This document shows positions 10,561 through 21,417 of a stretch of 64,000 nucleotides of DNA, one piece after another. Source of the stretch: Agarophyton chilense (Eukaryota; Rhodophyta; Florideophyceae; Gracilariales; Gracilariaceae); the NCBI GenBank assembly GCA_030374765.1, contig JARGXX010000129.1, positions 1,054,001 through 1,118,000 of the forward strand, in the 5' to 3' direction. The stretch's first letter is position 1, and each line of letters opens with the position of its first letter. The notes beneath the pieces were generated by a model that ran no database searches, was not told the DNA's origin, and saw nothing but the letters and a program-made list of their open reading frames with translations. A program made the translations under genes and the position numbers.

Positions 10561-11096
10561 TTTGCTTTGCGGCGGGAAGGGCGAGGAAGGAAGGTGTGAT
10601 TGGGGTTGTGGGAGATTGACGGGGGGGGGGGGGGGGGGAGGGTGTGCAGCTTTTATGCGAGCGAGCTACGCATGGGTGAGAGTGGCGAGCGGAATACTTA
10701 TGTGTTGCTGCGACACAGTTAGTGGTGCACATGTAGCAACTTCTCTCTCTCCAGTACAGTACTGTTATTGTATTTGGGATGGAAGGGTAAGACAGCATTG
10801 TTGCTGCAACGTTGGCGCGTGACGACGACGCACGGCAGCGGCCCAAGGCAAGGACAAATTATCTTTATTACTCTGGTACGACGGTACATAACATCGGCGG
10901 GGATGCAAGGCAGAAGCGATGGGGGCCGAAAGTTTAGCATGTGCGGACTCTGCCCCTGAGAGTGAGATAACGGTGCGGCACGCGAAAGACGCGTGCCACG
11001 GCGCGCGGGCGGATCCTTCTCGCGCATGAGGTGCATGCAGTTTGGGCTTGGTGAGCGACAACGGACGCCTTCACACGCGCGACGCGCAGGGCAACG
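10561..11096. other. upstream region of the Pro-rich gene, downstream of the Sac gene
   Basis: Spacer holding the presumed promoter and leader of the minus-strand gene that starts at 10560 and the 3' end of the Sac-domain gene. It contains the G18 tract at 10621-10638 and GC-rich mixed sequence. No further coding frame is supported. Confidence 0.5.
10621..10638 (-). promoter_or_regulatory. G18 tract (C18 on the coding strand) upstream of ATG
   Basis: Eighteen consecutive G on the plus strand, so C18 on the coding strand, 61 bases upstream of the start at 10560. Similar tracts lie upstream of several other starts in the window. Function is not known. Confidence 0.5.
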
Positions 11097-14000
11097 TTAC
11101 AAGTCGAGCAGCGACGTTTCAAACGAAGCGCCGCGCTCGGCATTAGCGCTGCCGCGCTCGCTGCCCGGCGCGGCGCGCTTCTGCCTCGCCAGTCCGCTCA
11201 GCAACAGGTCCACGCTGTCGCCCACGTGCTTCGGCGCGCCACCGCCTTCACCGTTGCCGCTGCTGCCCACTCGAGCCGCGCGTCTCTCGCCCGTCTTCTC
11301 GGCGCGCAGCCCCTCCAGCAAGACATCCGGCCCCTCAGTCGCCGCCGAACTTGTCCCCGAAGCCGCTGCCGCCGCCACCACTGCCGCCACCGCCGACTCC
11401 GACGCCCCGTTTGTTGCGCCCTTGTCTCTAATCGCCCCCTGAGTCACGCGCGCACGATCCCATCGAGACGTCGTGGAAAACTCCTTCTCAAAGTCTGCGA
11501 ATGGCTCAATTGCCTCTTTGCGCGCTGTCGCACCCTTCGCGCCAGCGCCAGCGCCAGCGCCAGCGCCAGCGCCAGCGCCATCGCCACCGCCCAGCCCTGC
11601 GCGCGAGACGCCCCACAAGTCGTCCATCATCTCTGGTTGCCGTGTGTTTTCGCTGCTCCACGGCTCCTCTCTTCTCTTTTGCTGCGCGCTTTTCGACGAT
11701 CGAGATCCGCTGCTAGAGCTCTGGTTCATCATTGCTGACAGTCGATTCACAACCGACTTGATTTGCTTCGTACCCTTCTTTCTGGCCGCGTCCAGCTTGT
11801 CGTTCATATCGTCCATCTTCAGTTTCTGTTTGGCTAGACTAGAAGACGATGGCATATTAATTGGAAAAGGCGCGCTCTGTACTCGCTTTTGACGCGTTTG
11901 ACCAACCGCGTATGCTGCAACATCCTCACCCCCGTCCAGTCGAGGCACGGGTGGCAAACTGTACCGCAACGAATCCACATCTTTCGCCTTCACTGAGCTA
12001 TCATTTGGAACGTCACTGCCCCCAAGTCCTGAATTCCCTGAAGAACTTTCAAAACTGATCCGCCCTCGAAGCCGTCCAAACTCAACTCCAGCCAGTCGAC
12101 AAGGTACGTCGAATAGCGTGTCCTTGTACTGACAGTACGACACAGGAATTACAAAATGGCCAGCTGGTACCGGGTCTGCTAAAGGCGCAATAGCCATGAC
12201 TTGACCAATAATGAATGAATCCAGTATAACTCTCTCATCGCTCGGCATCATAGATAATCGCAGAGTCTCTTTCCACTCCACAAATGACGAAAACTTCGTT
12301 GTTTGCTTGGTCGATATCCCCTCCGAAGTAGCAAAATCGCAAAACAACGCTATCGAGCAGTTAACCTGCGACGTTTGTTCTACCCCGAGAGGAAACCGAA
12401 GTCCTTCTGCTTTCAATTGTTTCAGAACCACGACTGGTCTTACCACTTCTTTCGGGAGCCGCGGGCCTGAGCGACTGTCCACAATGCCATCAGCCAATAC
12501 CAGAGCGTGTGACATATTGGCGCTTTGTCCTGAAACCGTTTGTTGTAACTGGTCTTCATATCTCAACGTCGGAAACGAGCTTCGAACAACAGAAATCCCG
12601 TTTTCTAATGAATAGCAAAACGATCCGTCTTTCAGCTTGGACCATGTTCTCGTGTATTGACTTTGAGGTGAGCTCGTAGATTGTTCCCAATGCATATCCC
12701 CAAGCTGACCGGCCAAAGTGAAATGATGAAACTGGTTCGTCACATCAAAGGACTGACGGCCAAGGGTCAGCGACGAAAGAGCTGAATACACCTGCGAAGC
12801 TCCGTTTAGATTTGCGCTCACGAAACAAAACGAGGTGCCGCCAGCAGTGAGCGCAATTCCAGCAGCACCCCCAGCACCAAAAACACCTGAGCGCGTCGTT
12901 GTTGCCTCAGACACCGTCATTACGGACGCTGCTAATCTCTTCGTCACAAGAACAGCCAGAGCCGGGCCCCTTTGCGAGACTGCGCAAGCCCCGACAAGGA
13001 CGTAATCCGAGAAATCGACGTCAAGTGGCACAGCAGCGAGCCCACTTGACCGGGCAGAGACATTAGACTCGGGGATGACGAGTGCAACAATCTCATACAC
13101 AGCTTTGGCGTTTGGATCCGGAGCAAGGCCCCAATCCTTCATTAGATGCTCACCTCCTTGCGAAGCGTGCATGACTCTGACACGAATAGCCGTTTTGGGC
13201 GGTACCAAAACGGCAGCTGGTCTCGACCACGAAACCAAAGCTCTTAGGAAATTTTCTCTTGCTGTAGTCCCTCCCTTGAACTGCAGGTCAAGAGGAGATG
13301 CGGTGCAGGGGTAAGCGTGTAAGGGTTTATACATCAACCGCAAACGAACGGGGATTTTCTTATCCGAAGTCTTGTGCTCTTCGTACTTACTCCATGAAAC
13401 GAGATCCTTTCGTGGATATTGGAAACAAACCCCATCTGGTGTCGAGACATACATAAGGTCATCGTAAAACTCGATGAGAACTGGCTGTTTGTCACCTCCG
13501 GCATTTACGCGAAGAGATTCAAAGGAATACCATAAGTTGAAATCCATGCTTTGGTTCGACTTTGGCTCCGTCTTTTCCTTATTTGATGTTGTTCCTGTCA
13601 CTGCTTCTCCGTTTCCTATAGACGGTTTTCGAAGAATTACATTTCCGCACAAGATGTCGATCACTTCCTGCCGGCTCTCATCAACAAAGTTTTTATAATA
13701 CATTCTCATGACTGACTTGACTCCATCACCAATTACACCTGTAGTAGAGCGCTTTCCTGTTCGTGTGAAGTCAGTCTTCAACGCTCCTGTGCCGCTGTAC
13801 TGCTTCGAAATAGCGTCAGCATTATCCCCCCACAGGTGTTTGAATCTATCTTCTGATTCGCTGTATAAGCGCAGAGCCACATTCTTTGATGTTTTCATCT
13901 CCCTAGAAAACACCCTTCGTATTTGCATCGCCAAGACTTCGTGGGCGATGAGAGACTGTACAACGTTAGTCCGGTCCAAACAGTCCACACAGTTCACGCG

Positions 14001-15356
14001 GAACACACCGGATTGTGACTTGAGCTCATGCAAGTCATGGTCACTCTCGTAGAAGGAATAGCTTTCAATGTCCTGTCGCATATTCCCGAGCAGAATGGAA
14101 AGTCCACGCTCGTATTCCTTACCGGCGCACTGTTTATGAAAGTCGAACGCTACTAGTTTTGGCGGTCTTTCTCTGTCAAAAGGACGAAGATAAAGTTCCA
14201 TATGGCGCTGGAAGGCTTCGGCGAGCACACTTTCGCTACCATTCAAATCGACCAGACTGACCGCGCATACGTATCCATACATGTCTTGTAGAGTATCGAA
14301 ATGCTCCGAAAAGGCCTTCCGACTCGCTAGAAGAGTAGCATCGAGCTCTGGACTTGGCTTGGCGATACCGTTGTCCTGACGCCAAAATACTGGCACACTC
14401 CCTCGTATTAGAGTGAATGACGTGTATATGTGACTTGTCTCCTCAGCCCAAACCAACTGCTCGGTCTCTACAAAGTTGGCGACGTTTCCTAAAGCATCTG
14501 CACCTCTTGTTATATATCTTGTACCAGCCCTGTGACGGGAACGCCTAGAAATCAGAGTGGTGGTGAATTCAGCGCTCCCATTCGAAAGAGCGGGAGTCTG
14601 GAATCGCATGATGCTAGTGCCAACAAATCCGTATATAGTACGTACAGCCCAAGACTTACAAGCATGCGATAATCGCTCAACCATTGGAAAGTTCCACCAA
14701 AAAGTGTGTTTGGTGTGATGAGAGCCATTCCGCTGGGACCTCAAAGTAATATCCATACCGGTGGAGTAGTATACAGAACCGCCTTCAAGAATTTTTGTTA
14801 ATGCGGAAGCAACTTCCTTGTCGTCTTTGGAAGGCAATGCTTCTCCCAAGCGTACAAGACGAATTTTCGAAATTGACATGATACTTCCAGAAGGATGTGC
14901 TCCTGCATGACGAGCCTGCATAACAAGCACCACAAACAACGCAGAATGAAGAGGAAGAATGCCCAAAAAAGCCACAGCAGCATCTGCAGGCAGGGATGAA
15001 TACGACGTAGATGGCGGAATTCCAGCGCGTTCAGGCGAGGAAGCAACAAAAGGCAGCGGGGGATTTAAAGGATTGACGTCGGTTGCAAACGGGAAAACAA
15101 GGTAACGGTGCGAGTCTTTTCGAGGATGTTTCTTCTCAGAAGGTGTAACTCGGGGCGGTGAAGGTAAGTCAAAATCAATCAAGCTTTTGGGAGCGGTGGG
15201 TGTTGGACTTTGCTTTCTGTGAACGGAGTTCGCGGCGTCGATGAGAGCGTTACGGTCGGATGGGTCTGAGTTCAAGGCAAAACTGAGGTCGTGTAGAACA
15301 AGACGATCCGATAAATAGAGCACCCGTAAGCCTCGTGGCGGCAGTTCCGAAGACAT
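11097..15356 (-). CDS. Sac-domain phosphoinositide phosphatase, large
   Basis: A 1419-residue protein. The ORF is open to 15455, but that codon is GTG; the ATG at 15356 has A at -3 and starts MSSELPPRGLRVLYLS, the usual beginning of a Sac domain. The Sac domain spans about residues 8-575. The catalytic CX5R loop is C456-VDCLD-R462 in RVNCVDCLDRTN, followed by the conserved WGDNADAISKQY, GTGALKTDFTRTGKR and DGVKSVMRMYYKNF. This family removes phosphates from PI3P, PI4P or PI(3,5)P2 on endomembranes. The remaining ~840 residues hold weakly recognisable beta-rich regions, an amphipathic K-rich stretch near 1200, and a GA repeat encoded by a hexanucleotide array. No transmembrane helix like that of Sac1 is evident. 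The long C-terminus recalls large plant SAC proteins, but I do not assign a subclass. Confidence 0.9.
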   Translation of the reverse strand: MSSELPPRGLRVLYLSDRLVLHDLSFALNSDPSDRNALIDAANSVHRKQSPTPTAPKSLIDFDLPSPPRVTPSEKKHPRKDSHRYLVFPFATDVNPLNPPLPFVASSPERAGIPPSTSYSSLPADAAVAFLGILPLHSALFVVLVMQARHAGAHPSGSIMSISKIRLVRLGEALPSKDDKEVASALTKILEGGSVYYSTGMDITLRSQRNGSHHTKHTFWWNFPMVERLSHACKSWAVRTIYGFVGTSIMRFQTPALSNGSAEFTTTLISRRSRHRAGTRYITRGADALGNVANFVETEQLVWAEETSHIYTSFTLIRGSVPVFWRQDNGIAKPSPELDATLLASRKAFSEHFDTLQDMYGYVCAVSLVDLNGSESVLAEAFQRHMELYLRPFDRERPPKLVAFDFHKQCAGKEYERGLSILLGNMRQDIESYSFYESDHDLHELKSQSGVFRVNCVDCLDRTNVVQSLIAHEVLAMQIRRVFSREMKTSKNVALRLYSESEDRFKHLWGDNADAISKQYSGTGALKTDFTRTGKRSTTGVIGDGVKSVMRMYYKNFVDESRQEVIDILCGNVILRKPSIGNGEAVTGTTSNKEKTEPKSNQSMDFNLWYSFESLRVNAGGDKQPVLIEFYDDLMYVSTPDGVCFQYPRKDLVSWSKYEEHKTSDKKIPVRLRLMYKPLHAYPCTASPLDLQFKGGTTARENFLRALVSWSRPAAVLVPPKTAIRVRVMHASQGGEHLMKDWGLAPDPNAKAVYEIVALVIPESNVSARSSGLAAVPLDVDFSDYVLVGACAVSQRGPALAVLVTKRLAASVMTVSEATTTRSGVFGAGGAAGIALTAGGTSFCFVSANLNGASQVYSALSSLTLGRQSFDVTNQFHHFTLAGQLGDMHWEQSTSSPQSQYTRTWSKLKDGSFCYSLENGISVVRSSFPTLRYEDQLQQTVSGQSANMSHALVLADGIVDSRSGPRLPKEVVRPVVVLKQLKAEGLRFPLGVEQTSQVNCSIALFCDFATSEGISTKQTTKFSSFVEWKETLRLSMMPSDERVILDSFIIGQVMAIAPLADPVPAGHFVIPVSYCQYKDTLFDVPCRLAGVEFGRLRGRISFESSSGNSGLGGSDVPNDSSVKAKDVDSLRYSLPPVPRLDGGEDVAAYAVGQTRQKRVQSAPFPINMPSSSSLAKQKLKMDDMNDKLDAARKKGTKQIKSVVNRLSAMMNQSSSSGSRSSKSAQQKRREEPWSSENTRQPEMMDDLWGVSRAGLGGGDGAGAGAGAGAGAGAKGATARKEAIEPFADFEKEFSTTSRWDRARVTQGAIRDKGATNGASESAVAAVVAAAAASGTSSAATEGPDVLLEGLRAEKTGERRAARVGSSGNGEGGGAPKHVGDSVDLLLSGLARQKRAAPGSERGSANAERGASFETSLLDL
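11539..11586. repeat. (GCGCCA)n hexanucleotide array
   Basis: Seven perfect GCGCCA units (11539-11580) plus one variant, inside the Sac gene. On the coding strand it encodes alternating Gly-Ala (GAGAGAGAGAG). Length polymorphism is likely but stays in frame. Confidence 0.9.
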
Positions 15357-16082
15357 TGTACAATATGGGCGGAAAAGAAACCGGGTTTGAGACAGCGCGC
15401 TTCCGCGAACGCTTTTATTCGTGAGCGAGTGAGGCGGTGAGTTTAAAGTTGGCACAACGCTCTGCAGGTGGTCGAGTCAGCTCTCTGACACGGCAAAAAA
15501 GCTTGGCAGGTGTGCTCAAAAAGCCATATTTCGCTGCGAAGGCCGGCCGTGTCGATGACGTTGCATAGAAGGGCTCTCCAGAAGAAGGAGAGCGTGGGGG
15601 TGGGGAAGGAGAAGTACGTCAGCTGGAGGGTGTGAAGTGACAGATGTGTGGCGAAAGCGCAGCAGCAGCGTCAAGAGCCAAGCGCGCCCTGCACCGCGAC
15701 AACGATGAATAGCCAACTGTCCGGCCCCTTTTGTGTCAGGCACATACGCGATTTCAAGCGGAGGCGCTGTCAAATCGGCAACAAGCACCTGATGCAGCGA
15801 GGCGCCTGCGGCTGCCAAGTGGCAGTCTATGCTGTCTTCCACGCTCTGATTGGCCCCAGCAATAAAAGACAGCCAATGGCGCTTTCTAACATACTTGTGC
15901 ATCCCTCAGCCTTCGCCTGCCAGGCACTCTCTCACTCGGGTGTCAACAACTAACGGTATGTACTCTTCGAAGCGATCTGAGCTCTCAATCCTCCGTTTAC
16001 CCCGTGTATCTACTCCTCTTTCGCTCCTTCTCCCCTCTAGTGCAAGCGCTTTCTGCCCTCTTGTGCGAAAGTTGCAGACCAG
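15357..16082. other. divergent promoter region, possible 5' UTR intron
   Basis: Lies between the divergent starts of the Sac gene (15356, minus) and the HAD gene (16083, plus). At 15956 there is GTATGT and at 16031-16040 a pyrimidine-rich acceptor tcccctctag. This would be an 85-nt intron in the HAD 5' UTR if real. The frame upstream is closed by a TAA before the donor, so no extra coding exon is implied. Confidence 0.4.
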
Positions 16083-16742
16083 ATGATAACCCCCTCTCTC
16101 ACCGTTGAGGAAGCAATGCGCCGTATAGACAGCGCATCCGCCGTCATATTCGACAACGACGGCACTCTGGTCGACTCCATGCCCGTTCATAAGATTGCAT
16201 GGCAGACATCTTTGGCAAAGCACGCCCTATCATTTCCAGAACAGCAATACTATGCCATGGCCGGTATGCCCGCATCCGAAATTATTCCTCGCTTGGCCAG
16301 CGAACAAAAAGTGCCCCATGTCAGCGTAGAAAGCGTTCTGGAAGCACGAAAGCAAGCTCTAGCCGATCAATTGAAAAGCGTCAAACCAGTTGCGATTGCT
16401 GTGGAGTTGTTGTACTATGCAAAGCAGAAGGGTTTACCAATTGCAGTCGCTAGCGGAGGGGAGCGTGAGGATGTTTTGTCTTCGTTGCGGTATTCTGATA
16501 TTAGTATTAGTCACTTTGGAGTTATTGTGACGGCGGAAGATGTCAGTCAGGGCAAACCTCATCCTGAGACCTTTCTACTCGCTGCGGAAAGGCTTGGCGT
16601 GCATCCCTCAGTGTGTATTGGATTCGAAGATGCTGACAAGGGCATGCAGGCTCTCTACAATGCAGGTATGGATGCCGTTGATATTAGAACCGTTCATGGA
16701 TATCCACTACCCGATTGTCTTCGAGCGCCAACAGTCCAATAG
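16083..16742 (+). CDS. HAD-superfamily phosphatase, YqaB/beta-phosphoglucomutase-like
   Basis: A 219-residue soluble enzyme. Motif I is FDNDGTLVDS with nucleophile Asp and acid/base Asp two residues later. The cap follows (MPVHKIAWQ), then motif II Ser/Thr in VASGG, motif III Lys in GKPHPETF, and motif IV Asp pair in GFEDADKGMQA. The end reads AGMDAVDIRTV. Cap start and C-terminal wording resemble bacterial YqaB, a fructose-1-phosphate and 6-phosphogluconate phosphatase, more than phosphoserine or glycolate phosphatases; substrate is inferred only. No targeting peptide is evident, so it is probably cytosolic. The ATG at 16083 is the first in frame and leaves about 20 residues before motif I. 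Confidence 0.88.
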   Translation: MITPSLTVEEAMRRIDSASAVIFDNDGTLVDSMPVHKIAWQTSLAKHALSFPEQQYYAMAGMPASEIIPRLASEQKVPHVSVESVLEARKQALADQLKSVKPVAIAVELLYYAKQKGLPIAVASGGEREDVLSSLRYSDISISHFGVIVTAEDVSQGKPHPETFLLAAERLGVHPSVCIGFEDADKGMQALYNAGMDAVDIRTVHGYPLPDCLRAPTVQ

Positions 16743-17984
16743 TACGATGTGCACTATTTTTCGAGAACAGTCAAATCTTTGTACTAGCAGCGGTATGCTT
16801 TTCTGCTCATGCATGTAACATCTCTTGTAGATAGTTCTCTCTTTATAAAAGCCAAAAAAACATGGCGGCCATTGCTTTATCACATGTATAGTATTCCCCT
16901 TCTCTCCTGGGGAGTTGACAGTTCGTCGCGACTGGTGGCGTTCGTCTGTACCCAACGGAAGCAAAAGAGATTGACATCGTTTTTAACGGCTGTCCCACGT
17001 TAACAACGCGACGTTTTTTCTTCCACAAACGACCAAATTGGGTGCTAGCTCTACTTGTATGGCTGCGACCTGCTCAGGAGTTTCTTCTGCATGTGGTGCA
17101 TTTGTATAGAAGTTTCCTGTGACCACTGTCTTCGAGGTTTGCTATGTGAATTGTTGTGCCTCGCTATTGCATCAGGCGATAGAGGTATCAACGCAGAATA
17201 AACAATCAATCGAAGATTGTACCTTGATGCAAATACTGATGTCCATCGTACGACCAGCCAACTTCGAATAACTATTAATTTGTGAAGACAATGCTTCTTT
17301 TAGAGGTCACAAGTAACTCAGGTGTGTGTTGCAATAGGTTCTAGACCATACAGTACCATCAGATTCACATACATTAATCCAACCGTTCTCTATCAAAATG
17401 CTTTCACAACTCACAGCTGCAGAAGGTGTGAATTGCTACGTCTTTAAACTGCAAATGCTTCACACCACACCCCCTGACAGATGTGTTATCAATAAAGATA
17501 TGACAATTCGATTGCGGTTTTAGAGGAGATTGCAATCCGGAACCGATTTCAGGAGAGAGATTGCCATCGGATTGGAGATCAGGATAACATCTGCTTTAAT
17601 TACAGGATGAAAACAGGGCAAAGCAATTCCATCTCCATCGCACTGGCCACACCCCTGCACAAATCATTACGGGCTAATCGCAAACATCATCGTGAAAAAA
17701 TAGAGCCCCTCCTCCTCATGGACTTCAGCTTTTCCGCGCATCTCGTACCTGCCCGCTCATGGAAGTCCCCTGAATTTTTTTTCTTTCTCGATTTCTGATG
17801 GCGTACTGTATCTAGGTTGCTGACAAACGGTTAAAGGGGGAGCAATTCAACCTTGCGAAGGTCACATCTGAGTTCCGTAGCACTTTCGTGAGCGTCGTGA
17901 ACGTAGCCAGTTGAACCTTCTCGTGCTTCTCCGAAAGCAAAATAAGTTTTGTTGTGTTGTGTTTGTTTTACCCTCGTACACACC
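16743..17984. other. spacer without supported gene
   Basis: About 1.2 kb after the HAD stop. Only short unconvincing frames are present on either strand, and no tRNA-like or other RNA gene is recognised. Confidence 0.4.
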
Positions 17985-18344
17985 ATGCTGGAAAGAGTCC
18001 ATCGGAGCAAATATGTTGCCCGATCATCTATGTCAAAGGGTGAATCGACAAAAACGACACGGACTCTAGTACCGAAACAAGCTTTCGCATTTCCTCTTCC
18101 TCTTATCTCAGCCTTGTTTATTTATGTGGTTTCGAATGCTTCGAAGCCCAACGATTCTTCACTACCAACCGCGGACCAGTTGCAGCGCCTTCCAATGGTG
18201 CAAGAAGCCAGGCCGGACAAGTCTGCTAGAGTTCCGAATCGTGGCCTACCAAATCCTGATCTATTCAGTGGTTCCGATCTAGAAAGGATGCTCAATGGAC
18301 AAGCCATGCCCAAGGATTATCAACCTAGAGATCACGGAAGATGA
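17985..18344 (+). CDS. small predicted single-pass membrane protein
   Basis: A 119-residue frame from the ATG at 17985. The longer frame begins at a TTG. It has a basic N-terminus (residues 1-36 rich in R/K/S/T), one hydrophobic segment of about 18 residues (FPLPLISALFIYVVS, about 38-54), then a polar, Pro- and Asp-containing tail with LPNPDLFSGSDLERML. That order fits an N-terminally anchored or organelle-imported protein. I do not recognise the family. Composition is balanced and unlike the low-complexity chance frames nearby, but a frame this short could still be noise. Confidence 0.4.
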   Translation: MLERVHRSKYVARSSMSKGESTKTTRTLVPKQAFAFPLPLISALFIYVVSNASKPNDSSLPTADQLQRLPMVQEARPDKSARVPNRGLPNPDLFSGSDLERMLNGQAMPKDYQPRDHGR

Positions 18345-18385
18345 GGCACGCGTCAAGCACGAAGTGCAGCACAACCCCGCAGACA

Positions 18386-20176
18386 TTAAGACATTATGAC
18401 AGCATTGTCGACGAAGTAAACTGAACTAAATGCATACCCCAAAGCTGTCATCACGCCATTGGAGTTAGCCGAAAAGCGTAGAGCGGACTTTGGCTCAGAT
18501 TTCATGAAACCCCATGCCCTTGATACAATTTGACTGACTTTTCCTTTACAAAGTAAAACAGTATCCCATGCTGATTCTCTAGAGTAAGCGCTAAGAAACA
18601 CTTGTACAATGAAGGGCTCAGATGTCATCCACCTAACGTATCATGATGCGTTGAGTTCTCAACGCCACTGAGAAAATGTAGAAAAGATTCTGCCGGCTAG
18701 GCCAGACTAGTCTCGCAATTAACAGTTGGATTTGATCCTTCCAATGATACCGGAAGAAAACTTTTCGCACAAACCTTAACCCCATGAGGTCATGGCGATG
18801 TATCGAGATCATGAATTTCTGCCCCAACGACAGCAGATCTTTTGGAAGCCTAGAGAAGAAGCGCTTCCAAAAAAGTGCACACGTCTGACTTTCAGGGAGA
18901 CATATCGAAACGGGTTGCCGGAAAGATGGATAACGTTTATGCCATTGTCAGATACTCGCGTTGTTGTAGAGCCAAATTCTTCACGATGGTTGTGCGTATG
19001 ATATAGAATCGGGGATAGAATCGAGAATAGACTCGTAGCAGGCATGCTCGAGCGGATTACCCTTCTGGAACAATATCCTCTGATATGCTACACCCCCATT
19101 CTGCGGCGGATTTTACAAAGCGTAACTACTGGAGAAGACTTCCTTGTTTTCAATTCGTCTTTCTAGAGCCATCTAATTCTGACACTCTACTCAAGATAAT
19201 CTTCTCATGAATCTCGTCTTCAGTACTCGATGTGCGATTGTTTCCTCGTTTGGCGCTCAAATGCTCCATAATATATATCCACAAGCGACCTTCAAAGTCT
19301 AGAAAACAATCGAGGGCTGGATGAAGGGCTGGAAGATGCCAGAATAGAATGGCGCTACCATTTTCACAACTCTCAAGCCCAGCTGAAGAAGAGGAGATGA
19401 AAGAAATTCGTTGCTCACTGAATGATTTAGACAAGACATCCACTATACTACCGCGTGGAGGGTATCGGTTGTGAACAGGTACGTTCGAGTGGCTATTTTA
19501 GCACAATAACCGGGAGAAGATCTCTGCTGCTTGTGGTGGTCGTTCGTCTCGCGAAAGCTCACGTTGACTGACGTGAAGCCATCGCCGGGAACTTTGATTC
19601 AGGCGAGAGATATGAGCATGGCAATGATGGTCAAGAAAAGGGCAATGACAATAAGTACACTTGTCCTTCCTCTCGTGGTGCTTCGTGGTGCTTGAGCCAA
19701 CTTGGAGCGCGAAGAGTCTGAGTGTAATTTACGTTATGGGAAATAGAATGTACGAAGAGCTGGATTCCAACAACGGTAGCCGAAGTCATGTGTCGCCCAA
19801 TCGCTTCTTGAAGGAAAGAAGGAAAAAAATTAACAGGGGAATGCTTTGATGATCCGAATCCTCTAGCTTGTTTCAGGTATAGTTCGCTTTCAAAACACCT
19901 GATGCACTGGCCCGTTGCTGTTTTGATAACTAGGAAAGGAATTATTACCGGACCTGCTTTCTCAGACGCAATATCATCGGCATCCCCGCTGGCGTGGCTG
20001 CTTATTCGCTATCCTTCCACTTTTAGATCGACCTGCAATCATCTGAAGTGTTCGTCGTTGACCACCCAGCATAACTCACCCACGAGTATCATTTGCACCT
20101 TCAGAGAATCGTCCCAAGCTGCAGAAATCGAGGAGTTGAGTTCCCGTCCCTCTGCCTTCTTCTCATGGCCACTCTG
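18386..20176 (-). pseudogene. unrecognised locus: coding-like segments broken by stops and frame changes
   Basis: On the minus strand several protein-like segments follow each other. 20176 to 19634 is one frame of 181 codons broken only by TGA (20039-20041) and TAG (20009-20011); the protein-like text continues across both. 19443-19150 is a second frame, extended upstream through a TAA, with a W/F-rich segment (FWHLPALHPALDCFLDFEG). 19045-18809 and 18628-18386 are further segments (FGSTTTRVSDNGINVIHLSG; LRFSANSNGVMTALGYAF). Either this is a decayed gene or a multi-intron gene whose splice sites I cannot place. A GTGAGT at about 20087 with an acceptor at about 20036 would remove the first stop. 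No family is recognised. It lies downstream of UBAC2 on the same strand. Confidence 0.35.
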
Positions 20177-20535
20177 TCAGCGCTGACAACCTACAAAGGT
20201 ACTAGAACAACCTTCGTTTAACATTCGTTCACCTCCGACGCCGAATGAGATCGACGCCCGTTGTGCACGTTATATCATCTAAAGCGCTTCTCACCACCAC
20301 TTCCCAATGTCTTCATACGAGTCAAACAAATCTCACTGGGCATGATATTCTAGCAGTCTTACAGCATAGCGCAAACACCCGATGGTTGATATCCGCCTGT
20401 GCCCTGTACGACAAACGTGTTCTGTTGAGAAAGCAATAGCAGCCGGATAACTACTCGAAAATGCAAACATCTTATGTATATGACTACGGTCGCACAACTT
20501 CAAGAGAGACCAGGAGTTTAACAAAGATATAAAAA

Positions 20536-21417
20536 TTAGCTTCCTCCACTCAGTAGAAGCTCGGTTGCCCGTTGCAAATCGTTCTGTGTTCGCTGAAGGG
20601 CAGCCGCAGCCTGATCCCCTGTAAACCCCATGGACACAAGAACATCGAGATTTGTTTCTGATTCTGGAGCCGTTGTTTGCCGCGGTGGCACAGCTGCTGC
20701 TTCAAGTCTTCTAAGATTGGCCGAGTTCGGGTCATTTTGTCGACGAGATCTTCCTCTTGAACTGCTGTGTCGCGTTGTGCCAAGAAATGGGAGTAAGTAA
20801 CGAGAGCAAAAGGAAATGAGAAACTCTGGCATGTCTGCATTTTCGCGTATGACCGGGATGCGGTATAAAATGCCAGTGGATACGGCAGCAAAGCACGACA
20901 GGAGACATTTCCATGATGAAACTATTAGTAGTTGCGCTGCCATAAGGTAGACAAACGTTTTGTCAGAGAACTCTATCGCTCCAAGAAGTTGAAAATGATA
21001 TAGCTTTGGGGTCTCGAAATAGAAGAAAACTAGGGATGCGAATATGAGAGAATAAGGTCCTGAGGCAGGATCTGTAAATGGCAATAGGAGTTGGAGAGAG
21101 GCAAGCATTGCGGTGTAAACTAGCATTGTTATGATAGCAAATGACGCGAAACGAGATGAACCAAGTTGTCTTTCAAACTGTCTGAAATAGTAAAGAAGAA
21201 TCATACCAAAGATAAGCTCGCCTGGCGTTGTGAATACAAAGTTGTGAGAAAGCAATCGCCAGATCTGAACTCTGTTGACCACGTCCGTCATTCGCAAAGT
21301 CAGGCGATGTTGAGAGCCTATGATGGATCCGAAAACGGTACATAGTACGACAGCCACGACGACAACCTTTGTCACTGGGGCGTTGTAGAATCCGGGATAC
21401 CCGCCTGGGTTAAGCAT
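20536..21417 (-). CDS. UBAC2: UBAC2-like rhomboid pseudoprotease with UBA domain
   Basis: A 293-residue membrane protein. The N-terminus (GFYNAPVTK), the segment QIWRLLSHNFVF, and YYFRQFERQLGSSRFASF match UBAC2, a catalytically dead rhomboid/derlin-like protein of the ER that helps in ER-associated degradation and ubiquitin-linked traffic. About five to six hydrophobic segments occupy residues 17-200. A charged linker follows, then a C-terminal UBA domain (about 255-290, LVSMGFTGDQAAAALQRT...ATELLLSG) for ubiquitin binding. The rhomboid catalytic Gly-x-Ser/His pair is not seen, as expected for UBAC2. ATG at 21417. Length is slightly below the human protein. Confidence 0.88.
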   Translation of the reverse strand: MLNPGGYPGFYNAPVTKVVVVAVVLCTVFGSIIGSQHRLTLRMTDVVNRVQIWRLLSHNFVFTTPGELIFGMILLYYFRQFERQLGSSRFASFAIITMLVYTAMLASLQLLLPFTDPASGPYSLIFASLVFFYFETPKLYHFQLLGAIEFSDKTFVYLMAAQLLIVSSWKCLLSCFAAVSTGILYRIPVIRENADMPEFLISFCSRYLLPFLGTTRHSSSRGRSRRQNDPNSANLRRLEAAAVPPRQTTAPESETNLDVLVSMGFTGDQAAAALQRTQNDLQRATELLLSGGS

